Under the pieces are notes generated by a model, which saw only the letters and a list, made by a program, of their open reading frames with translations, made no database searches and had not been told where the DNA came from. From contig DASSOY010000003.1 in the NCBI GenBank assembly GCA_035700025.1, positions 62,001 to 126,000 of the forward strand: a stretch of DNA of 64,000 nt, given 5' to 3'. The position numbers and the translations under genes were made by a program. Below are positions 27,049-37,123 of this stretch, in pieces; position 1 is the first letter of the stretch; every line of letters starts with the position of its first letter. This stretch comes from Bacillales bacterium. Lineage in GTDB: Bacteria > Bacillota > Bacilli > Bacillales > DASSOY01.

Positions 27049-27851
27049 TCATTGTCACTCCCTTTGTTTCCGGCGGTCGGTTTGTTGCGCGCCATGATGA
27101 AGATCGGTTCCAAAACGCCGTTTTCATAAACAAACGGCAAAGCGGTAATCGGAACCCTCCCCGACGTATAGAAAGACATTGTCATCTGCCCAAGAACGTC
27201 GTAGCCGGCATCGTTGCGAATATCCCCGAAGATCAAGACGTCTTGATGAGGAACCGCTACTGTGAGCGTTCCCTCCGCCTCATCGTTCATCTTCTCAAGT
27301 AAACCGGTATTTAAGATGCGGCTGGCATCGTACCCGTCATTCGGATTGATGAAATGAAAAACATTCCCCGCCACTTCGTCCTCTTTCACAGGATTCGGCA
27401 AAGAACGCAAATTGAAACGAGCTGTCTCGCGAATCCTTTCTTCGCTCCACTGTTCCTTATTCATCATCCGCCGATCAATCAACCGATACGATTGTTCCAT
27501 ATCCACCGCGTAATAGACGCGCGTTTCCGCTGTATGTTCTTCATGGAGCAGCGGTTCCCCGCTCTTTGTTTCTGTCGGGAACGAAGTGGAACGGATGACC
27601 GGAAACAGCTTGGACTCTTTTCCCGCCAGCACCGGCTGCGCATTCATCGCTTTCAAGCCTTCCTCGACATGGTATACGACATCGTCGATGGCCGCTTGCC
27701 CGTTGCGCTCGAATTTGGCGATCAATCCAGGCAAGGACAACGTCATCCCTTTTCCGCTCTCGCCTTCTTCGACCCGCAGCTTGTCGTGCTCCCTGTCAAA
27801 GAAAAACGTTCGGCCCGGCTTGCGCAGCCGGGCTTCGAGTGTCTTTTTCAT
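27045..27851 (-). CDS. ytpQ: DUF1444 family protein YtpQ
   Basis: Conserved Bacillus protein of 268 residues, cytosolic, without signal or membrane segment. It recurs with ytpR and sftA in Bacillales, which is the basis for the name. No motif points to a reaction. The ATG at 27851 has GAAGGCGG upstream; a TTG five codons earlier lies inside that site and is less likely. Confidence 0.85.
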   Translation of the reverse strand: MKKTLEARLRKPGRTFFFDREHDKLRVEEGESGKGMTLSLPGLIAKFERNGQAAIDDVVYHVEEGLKAMNAQPVLAGKESKLFPVIRSTSFPTETKSGEPLLHEEHTAETRVYYAVDMEQSYRLIDRRMMNKEQWSEERIRETARFNLRSLPNPVKEDEVAGNVFHFINPNDGYDASRILNTGLLEKMNDEAEGTLTVAVPHQDVLIFGDIRNDAGYDVLGQMTMSFYTSGRVPITALPFVYENGVLEPIFIMARNKPTAGNKGSDNE

Positions 27852-27888
27852 CTCGGCCGCCTTCAATGTAAACCACTCCTATTCCGCC

Positions 27889-28314
27889 TTATGCATCGTC
27901 TTCCGGACGGTATTCACATACCGTGTACGTTCCAAGCCCTCCGCGTGCATTCCAATCCGCTTCGACTTTCATGTATTTCGGATCAAGCAAGCGCACAAGA
28001 TCTTGCAAAATTCGATTCGTCGCATGTTCTTGATAAATACCGACGTTCCGGTAGGAAGTCAAGTAATATTTTAACGATTTCATTTCTACGAGCGTTTCCT
28101 TCGGAACATAGGAAATTCGGATTTCCGCAAAATCGGGCAGACCCGACCAAGGACAAACGGACGTGAACTCATTCGTCGGAATCGTCACCATCGTTTCTTT
28201 TCCGATGTATTCATAAGGAATTGTTTCCAATAGATCGACAAGGATAACGTCCTCCGATTGCGTATCGAATCGAATGTTATCATATTTTTTGTGATTCACT
28301 TCAACCTTACCCAT
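27889..28314 (-). CDS. queF: NADPH-dependent preQ0 reductase
   Basis: Reduces 7-cyano-7-deazaguanine to preQ1 in queuosine synthesis. This is the unimodular type I enzyme of 141 residues. The nucleophilic cysteine is in TSVCPWSGLPDFAE (Cys54) with the general acid Asp61 just after. The substrate motif ESLKYYL-type reads here as EMKSLKYYLTSYRN. The start is placed at the third available ATG (28314), nine bases after GAAAGG; the alternatives are 28323 and 28344. It stands apart from queD-queE-queC, which lie 9 kb away, and no preQ1 riboswitch is seen upstream. Confidence 0.94.
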   Translation of the reverse strand: MGKVEVNHKKYDNIRFDTQSEDVILVDLLETIPYEYIGKETMVTIPTNEFTSVCPWSGLPDFAEIRISYVPKETLVEMKSLKYYLTSYRNVGIYQEHATNRILQDLVRLLDPKYMKVEADWNARGGLGTYTVCEYRPEDDA

Positions 28315-28400
28315 TGTTGCCATCCTTTCGCAATCATTTTCCATTTAACTATATCATGTTTGCCAGGAAACGAGAAATCGAAAAATGTTGCTGAGGTGCT

Positions 28401-28427
28401 TAAGATTTTCGTGGAAACGTCCGATAA
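28401..28427 (+). promoter_or_regulatory. Sigma-D (motility) promoter of the chemoreceptor gene
   Basis: TAAGATTT, 11 bases, TCCGATAA, close to the flagellar sigma consensus TAAAGTTT-N11-GCCGATAA. It lies 43 bases before the start codon, as expected for a chemotaxis gene. Confidence 0.75.
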
Positions 28428-28469
28428 TACTATACGAATGTCTTTATTTTACAATCGGGGGTATTATAC

Positions 28470-30548
28470 ATGAGGAAGCCAACATTCAAACCATCACTTC
28501 GTTTCGCTTGGACCATCAAAAACAAAGTCCGACTCATGCTTGCCGTGTCACTGGCAGGCATTCTCCTTTTAATTGCATTCATGCTTTATTATATGCATGC
28601 CGACAGCACGATATCTGTTCGGCTCCACGGGTTGAACGAAACGATCAGCGAAGCGAAAGAAATGAATTACAACATGGAAAAAGCCAGGAAATTCGAACAA
28701 AAGTACCTTCGCACGCCGAGCAAGGACACGGCAAAAATCGTCCTTTCGACCGTGACCAACGTGAAAGAAAACGCAGCAAAACGAAAAAAACAACAACACG
28801 ATCCGACATTGAAAAAAAAGTTTGCATCCATTGAAAAAGCAGCCGATGACTACATATTGGCTTTCAAGCAACTGACTTCTTCACAGGAAATCGTCGGTTA
28901 TTCGGAAAAAGACGGACTTCGAAAAATATTACTCGAAGACTTGGCGACGTTGCAAAAAACGATCGGCAAGGATCATCCGGACCTCGCTGCCTCTTTGCGT
29001 GAAATGGAAATGCAGCGAAAAATATTCATGGCAACAAAAGACGAAGCCGTTTATCAATCGTTTTCCAAAGCAGCGGACGAACTGAACGCTTTACTAAGAC
29101 AGTCGAACATCGACAGTGATTTGTCGATGACATTGCTCACGTACACAAACTCGTTCAAAACGGTTTACAGAGCCGTTTCTACCATGAAAGAAGCCGAAAG
29201 CGGATTTTCTGATACGGCGGAAAAAGTCGAGCAAGGGGTCAGTACGATCGCCAAACAGCTTGATGAACAAAAACAGCAGTTGATGGCCGATCAAAACCGT
29301 CTTCAGCATTTGTTAACCTTAATTCTCATCATCCTCAGCATCATCATTTTCGCCGGATTAACGTTCTTTGGGATATGGCTGTTGCGTACCATCGAAGCTT
29401 CGATTTCGTCGCTAAAAGAAGGAGCAACGATCATCGGCGAAGGAAATCTTGCTCACCGTGTAAATGTGAACACGGAAGACGAAATGGGCGAATTGGCAAA
29501 AACATTTAACTTTATGGCGGAAAAAATGCAGCGCACGATGCAAAAAGTATTGGATGCTGCCGGAAGATTGTCGTCTTCGTCGCAAAACTTAGCCGCCGTC
29601 AGCGAGGAAACGACCGCGCAAGCGAATGAAGTGAACGAAGCAATTTTGCAAGTGTCTGCCGGCGCGCAAAACCAGGCGAACCATCTAGAGGAAGGAATGG
29701 AACATATTGCTTTAGTAACGTCTGCAGTGGCGAAAACGAGCGGCTACGGAAGCGAGATTGCCGAGCAGTCCTCCAACGCCGAGCGCCAAGGAAAAGCGGG
29801 CATCGAAAAAGTCGACCGGCTCAAGGAGACCTCCGACCAATTCATGGCGTTGACTTCGAAACTGATCGATGAAGTGAAGCAAACGAACGAGCAATCGGAG
29901 GAAATTGAATCGATCGTAAAAACGATCAAAGACATTGCCGGAAACACCGACTTGCTCGCCTTGAACGCAGCGATCGAATCGGCTCGGGCGGGCGAAGCCG
30001 GCAACGGTTTCGCCGTCGTCGCAAAGGAAATTCGAAAATTGGCGGAACGATCGAAAACGGAAGCGCAACGCATCCAAAAGCTCGTTTCGGCGATCGGGAC
30101 GCAAATGGGTAAACTGGCCGAAGAAGCGAATTTGCTTAACGAGTATCGTGAAGAACAAGCGGATTCGGTCACGCAAACGAAAGGCGCCTTCGACGAAATC
30201 GTCGCGAACGTTGGAGCAATCAGCGATAAAATCAAGCTTACGCGCGATGCGATTCAGCAAGTCGAACGGGCAAACAAAGATTTGTCGGCAAAAATCGAAG
30301 AAGTAAGCGCGATTTCCGAAGAATCAGCTGCTAGCGCCGAACAAGTGGCCGCCTCGAGCGATCATCAAAAAGAAGCGATCGAACAAGTGAACCGCTCCGC
30401 GATGGAACTGCAAACCATTGCCTTTGATTTGCAAAGCGAAGTTGACATGTTTCACCTGACAGATGAGAACGACGAAGAGCATGAGGAGCCGTCCGATTCG
30501 GACGACTGGGACGGCGCGAAACAAACCGCGGCGGCTATCGAAGAATAA
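28470..30548 (+). CDS. Methyl-accepting chemotaxis protein
   Basis: Transmembrane chemoreceptor of 692 residues. It has two membrane helices (about 21-41 and 280-305) flanking a 235-residue extracellular helical sensor, then a HAMP domain (about 305-358). A long cytoplasmic coiled coil follows, with the CheA/CheW-binding tip in [30 protein letters not shown] (read in parts). It controls CheA autophosphorylation. The strictly conserved tip motif is intact, so it should signal; the ligand cannot be inferred. The C-terminus ends in an acidic tail. A sigma-D promoter precedes it. Confidence 0.95.
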   Translation: MRKPTFKPSLRFAWTIKNKVRLMLAVSLAGILLLIAFMLYYMHADSTISVRLHGLNETISEAKEMNYNMEKARKFEQKYLRTPSKDTAKIVLSTVTNVKENAAKRKKQQHDPTLKKKFASIEKAADDYILAFKQLTSSQEIVGYSEKDGLRKILLEDLATLQKTIGKDHPDLAASLREMEMQRKIFMATKDEAVYQSFSKAADELNALLRQSNIDSDLSMTLLTYTNSFKTVYRAVSTMKEAESGFSDTAEKVEQGVSTIAKQLDEQKQQLMADQNRLQHLLTLILIILSIIIFAGLTFFGIWLLRTIEASISSLKEGATIIGEGNLAHRVNVNTEDEMGELAKTFNFMAEKMQRTMQKVLDAAGRLSSSSQNLAAVSEETTAQANEVNEAILQVSAGAQNQANHLEEGMEHIALVTSAVAKTSGYGSEIAEQSSNAERQGKAGIEKVDRLKETSDQFMALTSKLIDEVKQTNEQSEEIESIVKTIKDIAGNTDLLALNAAIESARAGEAGNGFAVVAKEIRKLAERSKTEAQRIQKLVSAIGTQMGKLAEEANLLNEYREEQADSVTQTKGAFDEIVANVGAISDKIKLTRDAIQQVERANKDLSAKIEEVSAISEESAASAEQVAASSDHQKEAIEQVNRSAMELQTIAFDLQSEVDMFHLTDENDEEHEEPSDSDDWDGAKQTAAAIEE

Positions 30549-30629
30549 CGCCCTCGCGTACGGCCGCCAACCGTGAAGCCGCAAGCGCGGTATGATATAC
30601 TGGCAGCAAAACGACGAGGAGGAGTCTTA

Positions 30630-31076
30630 GTGGAACTGACGGTTTATTTGGCCGGGCAAATTCATGATGACTGGCGGGAACGAGTGAAACAGCGGGCAAA
30701 TGAACAAGGGTTGTCATTGCAATTCGTAGGTCCGATGGAGGACCACGATCGTTCCGACAACATTGGCGAAGAAATTCTCGGACCACAGCCGAATGCCGTT
30801 TACAAAGATGAAGCCGCTTCGGCGGTGAACAATTTGCGTACGCAAGTGTTGCTGTCGAAATCGGATGTCGTCATCGCTTTATTTGGTGAAAAATATAAGC
30901 AATGGAACACGGCGATGGACGCATCGGCGGCCGTGAGCCTCGGCAAACCGCTCATTCTCGTTCGTCCCGAATCGCTCCATCATCCTTTGAAGGAATTGGC
31001 AAACAAAGCGCAGCTCGTCGTGGAAACACCGGATCAAGCATTGCAGGCACTTGCCTACGTCCTAGAAAACAAGTAA
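30630..31076 (+). CDS. ytoQ: YtoQ family protein
   Basis: Conserved 148-residue protein. The fold appears nucleoside 2-deoxyribosyltransferase/TIR-like: an initial beta strand LTVYLAGQIHDDW, GPMEDHDRSDNIG, SDVVIALFGEKYKQWNTAMDASAA, then LGKPLILVRPE (segments read separately). The enzymatic activity is not established. The GTG at 30630 follows GAGGAGGAG; the open frame extends upstream without a ribosome site. It converges on the M42 peptidase gene as in B. subtilis (ytoQ, ytoP). Confidence 0.82.
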   Translation: MELTVYLAGQIHDDWRERVKQRANEQGLSLQFVGPMEDHDRSDNIGEEILGPQPNAVYKDEAASAVNNLRTQVLLSKSDVVIALFGEKYKQWNTAMDASAAVSLGKPLILVRPESLHHPLKELANKAQLVVETPDQALQALAYVLENK

Positions 31077-31083
31077 AAAAACC

Positions 31084-31119
31084 AAACAGCCGATGGCGCG
31101 TATGCGCCATCGGCTGTTT
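31084..31119. terminator. Bidirectional terminator between ytoQ and the M42 peptidase
   Basis: Perfect 16-pair stem AAACAGCCGATGGCGC with its complement around a GTAT loop, with A and T tails on either side. Confidence 0.92.
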
Positions 31120-31122
31120 CAT

Positions 31123-32190
31123 TTAACCGTTATTGGTAATGGCATCCACGGTCGATTGATCCGTCGATCGAACAAGCTTAAGAAGCAATTCCTTTGCGGC
31201 CGCATAATCGTCCACGTGAATGATGGAAGATGAAGTATGAATATAGCGGGAACAAATGCCGATTACGGCTGAAGGCACCCCTTTGCCGGATAGATGAACT
31301 TTCCCCGCATCCGTTCCTCCTTTGGAAACGAAATATTGATACGGAATATCATCCGATTCCGCCGTATCGAGAACAAATTCCCGCATGCCGCGATGCGTCA
31401 CCATTGTGCGGTCGTAAATTCGCAGCAACGCCCCTTGGCCAAGATGACCGAATTCCTCCTTCTTCCCGGTCATGTCGTTCGCCGGCGAAGCGTCCAATGC
31501 ATAAAAAACATCCGGCTTGATCATGTTCGCCGCCACTTCAGCCCCACGCAATCCGACTTCTTCCTGCACGGTCGCCCCGGAATACAACGTATTCGGAACA
31601 GCCTCGTCTTTTAAGTGTTTCAGCAACTCAATCGCCAGTCCGCAGCCATAACGATTGTCCCACGCCTTCGCGAGAACTTTCTTTTCGTTGGCCATCGTCG
31701 TGAACGGACAGACCGGCACCACCGGCAACCCCGGATAAATCCCCATCCTCTCGGCATCCGCACGGTCATCGGCTCCGATGTCAATCAACATGTTTTCCAG
31801 CTTCATCGGCTGCTTCATTTCTTCTTCCGAAAGCAAATGCGGCGGAATGGAACCGATCACCCCGGTGATCGTTCCATCATCTGTGAGAATTTCCACTCGC
31901 TGCGCGAGCAGCACTTGGCTCCACCAACCGCCGAGCGGTTGAAAACGCAGCATCCCGTTTTCGGTAATTTGCGTCACCATAAACCCGACTTCATCCATAT
32001 GGCCGGCGACCAACACTTTCGGGCCGCTCCCTTTTTTGACGCCGAACACGCCGCCGAGCCGGTCTTGGATCACTTCGTCAGCATACTTTTCCAATTGGCT
32101 TCTCATAAACTTCCTGATGCGATGCTCAAAACCCGACGGTCCTTGCAACTCCGTCAACGTTTGAAACAAAAGCTTTGTCTTCTCGTTCAT
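31123..32190 (-). CDS. ytoP: M42 family glutamyl/deblocking aminopeptidase YtoP
   Basis: Cytosolic dimetal aminopeptidase of 355 residues, expected to form a tetrahedral dodecamer. Metal ligands and catalytic residues are visible in [35 protein letters not shown] (catalytic Glu-Glu) and [10 protein letters not shown]. The last metal ligand is in the SSIIHVDDY region. It trims peptides, often with acidic N-termini. The name follows its convergent neighbour ytoQ, as in B. subtilis. Confidence 0.92.
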   Translation of the reverse strand: MNEKTKLLFQTLTELQGPSGFEHRIRKFMRSQLEKYADEVIQDRLGGVFGVKKGSGPKVLVAGHMDEVGFMVTQITENGMLRFQPLGGWWSQVLLAQRVEILTDDGTITGVIGSIPPHLLSEEEMKQPMKLENMLIDIGADDRADAERMGIYPGLPVVPVCPFTTMANEKKVLAKAWDNRYGCGLAIELLKHLKDEAVPNTLYSGATVQEEVGLRGAEVAANMIKPDVFYALDASPANDMTGKKEEFGHLGQGALLRIYDRTMVTHRGMREFVLDTAESDDIPYQYFVSKGGTDAGKVHLSGKGVPSAVIGICSRYIHTSSSIIHVDDYAAAKELLLKLVRSTDQSTVDAITNNG

Positions 32191-32343
32191 GTCAATTCTT
32201 CCCCTCTGTCCTTAACGCGAAATCTATCTTTCATTGTAACCGATCCATCGCCGCTTTCCAACGAGGAAAGAAAACACGCCGTTGTTCTCGGCTGCGAAAG
32301 GAAATTCTCGACAATCTGCCGTTTGAGGATCAGCGGCCGCATC

Positions 32344-32377
32344 AAAAGAAAAAACGAACAGGCCCTCGACCTGTTCG
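32344..32377 (-). terminator. Terminator after the membrane GGDEF gene
   Basis: Eight-pair CGAACAGG / CCTGTTCG stem with a seven-base loop, then TTTTTTCTTTT on the minus strand. Confidence 0.88.
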
Positions 32378-32386
32378 AATAAAGTC

Positions 32387-34042
32387 TTATCCTTTTCGGA
32401 AGGCGTCAAGTTCAATGACACACGAGCTTGCATTGAAAGGACGTTCGTCCGATTCTGCTGCCTCTCGGGACATCGTTTCAAGAGGCTCCTTTATTTCCGG
32501 TAAACCTTGAGCGTTTTGTGAATAAAACCGGAACGTGTTTTTCCCCGACGATTTCGCTTTATACATGGCAAAATCGGCATTCCGAATCAACGTTTCCTTG
32601 TCGTCGCCGTCGTCCGGAAAAATGCTGACCCCGACGCTCGTCGTAGTATACAATTCATGGTCCCGCACATTGAAGCGGCGGGAAATGTCATAAACGATAC
32701 GTTCGGCGGTGCGGCGAAAAAACATATCGTCGCCGGTCTTCGTGACGAGAATGAATTCGTCACCGCCAAGGCGGCTCGCCATTTCGATTTCTTCCATCCC
32801 TTTGAGCCGTTCGCCGACGCAACGAAGAAAGTCGTCGCCTGTCTGATGGCCAAGCGTATCGTTGATCATTTTAAAACGGTCGAGATCGAGAAACAAAACG
32901 GCAAATCGGGTTCCGCCTTGTTTCGCGTGATCAAGAAAATCTTGAAACTTTTCCTCCAGCTTCACACGGTTCGGTAAATGCGTAAGAGCGTCATAATGCG
33001 CCTGCATTTCAATTTTGTTTAATGCGGTTTCCAATTCTTCCGTACGCTCCCGGACGACCGTCTCCAGCCCTTCGTTTGCTTGGCGAAGCTGCAAGACGAG
33101 TTTGCTGTTTTGAAAGACAGTAAGCATATAGCGGAAAAACACGAGAATAACCGCGCCCATGGCCGAAACATACACAGGAGTGACTTTTTCTTTGATATCA
33201 ATCATCACATACAATACGAGAAATACCCCTAAATAAGGCAGCATGACGGCGATTTTTTTTAACAGCGGCAACTTCGCCGCTTTCTTTTGTTCTTTCATGC
33301 GATAAAAACCCGAACTGGCAGCCATCAAGGCGAATACCGGCCAAGCAAGGATGCACCAGCTTAACCGCGGTGATCCGTTCATCGCGAAAACCAAATAACC
33401 GATGTCGCTCAAGGCAAAGATGAGGATAGCCGTGAAAAACATCGGATAATGCACGTGTTCAAAGGTTTTTTTGTAAAAAAGCCCGTTGATCAGCAAGAAA
33501 AACACGAGGCCGAACCCGAACAGCAAATGAAGGACAGACAGCAGCGAAACGTTCAAGGTAGCCTCGAAATTAAGCGTATATGGAATCAAATAATTGTACC
33601 ACCCGAACGTGATTAACACGAGGATGGTGATGAGAAGATCAGCGATAACGAGCACCGACAATCGCGGTCCGTAATTTTTATAAAATTTGTAAATCAACCC
33701 GGCAGAATAAAACAACGGCAAGCTTAAGTACAAGCTGTCGAAAAAGCTCGGGAACGGCAGCGGTGCATCCGTCGCCAACAACCGGAGCGAACAGACGCCC
33801 TCACCTAAAGCAAACAAAAAATTTCCGACGGCCAACAGCACCCAAAACATGCGGTTGTCCAACTGGTCCGCCCGTCGCGAGAGGAAGACGCAAACGACAC
33901 CTGCAGCCCCGACTGCAGCCGAAGAAACACCGTACACAGCCGCTTGTCCGAGCAAACCGTGCATCATACTGAACAACACGAACGCAGTCCATGCTATCGT
34001 GATGCACATCACCTGTGGTTTTCGAACGGGTACGGACACCAT
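32387..34042 (-). CDS. Membrane GGDEF protein (putative diguanylate cyclase)
   Basis: Protein of 551 residues with about nine to ten predicted membrane helices in the first 320 residues, a short coiled coil and a C-terminal GGDEF domain (about 345-510). The active-site motif is intact (RLGGDEFIL), preceded by LDLDRFKMINDTLGHQTGDD for metal and GTP binding. The I-site RxxD five residues ahead is absent (EIEM there), so product inhibition is not expected at that site. The start at 34042 follows AAAGGAGG; the longer frame to 34102 has no site. The signal for the membrane part is unknown. Confidence 0.9.
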   Translation of the reverse strand: MVSVPVRKPQVMCITIAWTAFVLFSMMHGLLGQAAVYGVSSAAVGAAGVVCVFLSRRADQLDNRMFWVLLAVGNFLFALGEGVCSLRLLATDAPLPFPSFFDSLYLSLPLFYSAGLIYKFYKNYGPRLSVLVIADLLITILVLITFGWYNYLIPYTLNFEATLNVSLLSVLHLLFGFGLVFFLLINGLFYKKTFEHVHYPMFFTAILIFALSDIGYLVFAMNGSPRLSWCILAWPVFALMAASSGFYRMKEQKKAAKLPLLKKIAVMLPYLGVFLVLYVMIDIKEKVTPVYVSAMGAVILVFFRYMLTVFQNSKLVLQLRQANEGLETVVRERTEELETALNKIEMQAHYDALTHLPNRVKLEEKFQDFLDHAKQGGTRFAVLFLDLDRFKMINDTLGHQTGDDFLRCVGERLKGMEEIEMASRLGGDEFILVTKTGDDMFFRRTAERIVYDISRRFNVRDHELYTTTSVGVSIFPDDGDDKETLIRNADFAMYKAKSSGKNTFRFYSQNAQGLPEIKEPLETMSREAAESDERPFNASSCVIELDAFRKG

Positions 34043-34225
34043 TAATTCTCCTCCTTTCCCACTCTCGCGAAACGAACCGCTGAAGGGATGCAAAACGCAC
34101 AACTGAAATAGGTAATTAGAACCATTTCTTAATACCTATTTTACGGGAAAATCACACATTTTACAACAACGTTTTTTTTAAATAACGCTTGTCACTGCTT
34201 CCGTGGAATAATACTACCCGCCGAC

Positions 34226-34259
34226 AAAAAAACCTGCCGAGACACGAAATCCCGGCAGG
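34226..34259 (-). terminator. Terminator after the opuC operon
   Basis: Seven-pair CCTGCCG / CGGCAGG stem with a 13-base loop, then seven T on the minus strand. It ends the operon after the binding-protein gene. Confidence 0.85.
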
Positions 34260-34277
34260 CCGATGATCAGCCGTCAA

Positions 34278-35234
34278 TTATTTGATCAACCCTTGATCTT
34301 GCAAAAACTGCTTCGCCACTTCTTTCGGCCGTTTGTGATCAATGTCTACGGCGGCATTCATTTTCCGCATTTCTTGTTCAGAAATTTTCCCTTTCAGTTC
34401 ATTGACGACGTCATCCAATTTCGGATAGGCTTTCAACGTATCCATCCGCACTACGGGAGCGGCAAAATATGGCGGAAAGATGTTATGGTCATCCTCCGTC
34501 GTTACTAAGTTCAGTTTGTCGATACGTCCATCCGTCGTAAACGCAGGAATGACGTCAACTTGGCCTGCATCCAACGCCTTGTACATCAATCCCGGTTTCA
34601 GACTTACGTGCTTTTTGAAGTGATAGTCGTACGAATCTACCATATAATCGTAACCGTCTGGACGTCCGAAAAACGTTGCCGGTCCGCCGAACACGAGCTG
34701 ATCGGAAATCTTCGTCAAGTCCGAAGCTTTTTCGATGCCGTATTTCTCTTTCGTTTCTTTGCGAACGGTGATCGAATACGTATTTTCAAAGCCGAGCGGC
34801 GCCAACCATGTTAACTGGAAGTTGTCTTCGTACGCTTTTTTCGTGATGTCGTAAATTTCTTGCGGGGTCTGTTCCGGCTTAAACTCCTTTTTCAACACCG
34901 CCAAATAGCCCGTACCCGTATACTCGACGTACATGTCAATCGAGCCTTGGGTAATCGCTTCATGCAACACGTTCGTTTCGCCGACGTTTGCGTGCACCTT
35001 CACGGGATAATCCGTTTTCGCTTTAATGTAATCAGCCAAAATATACGGCAAAATCCGTTGTTCCGTCCACGGTTTGCCGGAAATGACGATCGGCTCATGC
35101 GATCCCTCAGTTCCGCTGCCCGTTTCATTCGTGTTCGCAGCCTCGCCGTCTCCCGTCTTATTGTTGCTGACCGAGTTGCTGCATGCCGATAACAAGAGCG
35201 CCAATGCAGTAAGGAAAACAAACCATTTCTTCAT
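34278..35234 (-). CDS. opuCC: Compatible-solute ABC transporter, substrate-binding lipoprotein (OpuCC type)
   Basis: Captures betaine, choline, carnitine or related solutes outside the cell. It has 318 residues, with a lipoprotein signal (MKKWFVFLTALALLLSAC) whose Cys18 is the lipid attachment site and an acidic/Asn-rich linker. The OpuAC-type domain follows (TEQRILPYILADYIK, SIDMYVEYTGTGYLAVL, QVDVIPAFTTDGRI). The start at 35234 follows AGAGGTG; the longer frame to 35294 runs through the permease end. It is the third gene of the operon and is directly followed by a terminator. Confidence 0.92.
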   Translation of the reverse strand: MKKWFVFLTALALLLSACSNSVSNNKTGDGEAANTNETGSGTEGSHEPIVISGKPWTEQRILPYILADYIKAKTDYPVKVHANVGETNVLHEAITQGSIDMYVEYTGTGYLAVLKKEFKPEQTPQEIYDITKKAYEDNFQLTWLAPLGFENTYSITVRKETKEKYGIEKASDLTKISDQLVFGGPATFFGRPDGYDYMVDSYDYHFKKHVSLKPGLMYKALDAGQVDVIPAFTTDGRIDKLNLVTTEDDHNIFPPYFAAPVVRMDTLKAYPKLDDVVNELKGKISEQEMRKMNAAVDIDHKRPKEVAKQFLQDQGLIK

Positions 35235-35251
35235 CAAAACACCTCTTATTC

Positions 35252-35914
35252 TTATTTTCTTAGTCCGCGGGGAGTCGCTAATTTCTCGATCCATCGCAAA
35301 ACACCGTCAAAAATGAGCGCCAAAAGCGCCGAAGGGATTGCCCCGGCCAAAATCAAGTCTTTTCGCATCATGCCGATGCCGATATTAATAAGCGTGCCGA
35401 GACCGCCGGCACCGATAAACGCCGCCAATGTCGTAACTCCGATCGTAATGACCGTCGATGTTCGCAATCCGGCCATAATGACCGGTAACGCCAAGCGAAA
35501 ACGAATTTTGAATAAAATTTGATTGTTCGTCATCCCCATGCCTCTGCCGGCTTCAACAACCGATTCGTCGACACCGATGAGACCGGTGTATGTATTTCGC
35601 AAAATTGGCAGCAAGGCGTAAATCGTCAAAGCGACGATGGCGGAATCTTTCCCGATGCCGAGGATCGGAATCGTAATCATGAAACCGAGAAGCGCAATGC
35701 TCGGAATCGTTTGAAACAGCGCGGTCACCGTAATGATCGGTTCGGCCAATTCACGTTTTCTCGAAAGAAACACACCGAGAGGCACGGAAATCACCGTCGC
35801 GGCGATAATCGCAAACAAGGACATGTACAAATGCTGCCCGAGCAACACCCAAATCTCGTGTCTTCTTTCAATGAACGTATGCAGCAGCATGACGAGAACC
35901 CCTTGATCATTCAC
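35252..35914 (-). CDS. opuCB: Compatible-solute ABC transporter, permease (OpuCB type)
   Basis: Membrane component of the importer, 220 residues with about six helices and the ABC-inner-membrane EAA-like loop VEAGRGMGMTNNQILFKI (contacts the ATPase). The GTG at 35914 overlaps the end of the ATPase gene by eight bases and has GGGAGG upstream. B. subtilis opuC has a second permease gene, opuCD; here only one is present, so the complex should contain a homodimer of this protein. Confidence 0.9.
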   Translation of the reverse strand: MNDQGVLVMLLHTFIERRHEIWVLLGQHLYMSLFAIIAATVISVPLGVFLSRKRELAEPIITVTALFQTIPSIALLGFMITIPILGIGKDSAIVALTIYALLPILRNTYTGLIGVDESVVEAGRGMGMTNNQILFKIRFRLALPVIMAGLRTSTVITIGVTTLAAFIGAGGLGTLINIGIGMMRKDLILAGAIPSALLALIFDGVLRWIEKLATPRGLRK

Positions 35915-37052
35915 CGTCCCCACCTCCCGTCTGTCCGGAAAGCGGATTGTCGCCCGCAAGGCCCCGCATCATGCTCGACCGAGTGATGATCCCGGTTAAA
36001 CGCCCGTCATCTACAACCGGAATCGTTCGAACCCGGAGGTCGGAAAAGATTTGCGCTACTTCCGAGTAATCGGCAGCCGACGCAACAGAAGCGACATCCG
36101 TATCCATGATGTCTCGCAATCTCTTATTCTCGTCATGATAATGGTTTCGGAGCACATCGAGGTACACGACGCCCAAAAACTGATGGTCCTTGTCACTGAC
36201 ATACAAACTGTCGACACTGTAGGCTTTCATCAATTCCAATCCTTCCGCAAGCCCTCGCGTCGGTCTGGCCGTAACGACCCGCTTCATCATTAACGAAGCC
36301 GCGTTCGGCGTCATCGAGTCGCCGTTCAAACGGTCTTCGCCGATAAATTCGCGGACGAATGCATTCGCCGGACGGCGCAAAATATTGTCAGACCCGTCGA
36401 TTTGTACGATTTCGCCGTCCTTCATGATTGCGATACGATCAGCGATTTTGATCGCTTCGTCCATATCGTGCGTGACGAACACGATTGTTTTGTGGATTTC
36501 CTGCTGTAGACGAGTTAATTCATCTTGGAGTTGTTCGCGGCTGATCGGATCAAGCGCACTGAAAGGTTCATCCATTAATATGACGGGAGGTTCGCCTGCC
36601 AGCGCACGGATGACACCAATGCGCTGTTGCTGACCCCCGCTCAGCTCTGAAGGGTATCTCGTGCGGTAAGTGGACGGATCGAGTCCTACGAGGTCAAGCA
36701 GCTCGTCGATCCGTTTCTCGTATTTCGCTTTCGGCCATTTTTTCAACTTTGGAACGAGTGCTACGTTCTCGGCGATCGTCATATGGGGAAGCAATCCGAT
36801 TTGTTGAATGACGTAACCGGTGTTTCTCCGCAAGTCGACCGGATTTTTGTCCGCGATGTTTTCCCCGTTTATGCAGATTGAGCCGCTCGTCGGTTCGATC
36901 AATCGATTAATCATCTTCATCGTCGTTGTTTTTCCGCATCCCGAGGGCCCGATCAACGTCAACAATTCACCCTCTTCCACCGTGAAGTTGATGTTCTTCA
37001 ATGCCTCGGTGCCGTCGTCGTAAACTTTTCCAACGTTCTCAAATGTGATCAT
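35907..37052 (-). CDS. opuCA: Compatible-solute ABC transporter, ATPase with CBS domains (OpuCA type)
   Basis: Energises the importer. It has 381 residues with Walker A GPSGCGKTTT, signature LSGGQQQRIG, Walker B VILMDEP and a switch His in FVTHDMDEA. A pair of CBS domains (about 255-370) follows, which in the OpuA/OpuC family sense ionic strength or c-di-AMP. It is the first gene of the operon and lies 71 bases after queC with no terminator seen, so read-through from the que genes is possible. The substrate class is inferred from family; B. subtilis OpuC takes up many solutes, including ectoine. Confidence 0.92.
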   Translation of the reverse strand: MITFENVGKVYDDGTEALKNINFTVEEGELLTLIGPSGCGKTTTMKMINRLIEPTSGSICINGENIADKNPVDLRRNTGYVIQQIGLLPHMTIAENVALVPKLKKWPKAKYEKRIDELLDLVGLDPSTYRTRYPSELSGGQQQRIGVIRALAGEPPVILMDEPFSALDPISREQLQDELTRLQQEIHKTIVFVTHDMDEAIKIADRIAIMKDGEIVQIDGSDNILRRPANAFVREFIGEDRLNGDSMTPNAASLMMKRVVTARPTRGLAEGLELMKAYSVDSLYVSDKDHQFLGVVYLDVLRNHYHDENKRLRDIMDTDVASVASAADYSEVAQIFSDLRVRTIPVVDDGRLTGIITRSSMMRGLAGDNPLSGQTGGGDGE

Positions 37053-37123
37053 GTCCCACCTCTCCCCCGATCAACTTTCTATACCCTGTTTCAAAAAATT
37101 CAAACGGGAAATGTTGATTCCTT

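Noticed and set aside
28437-28462. GTCTTT-N13-GGGTAT, resembling a sigma-B promoter before the chemoreceptor gene
   Set aside because: The GGGGGT part is the ribosome binding site right before the ATG, leaving no room for a leader; the upstream sigma-D pattern fits better.
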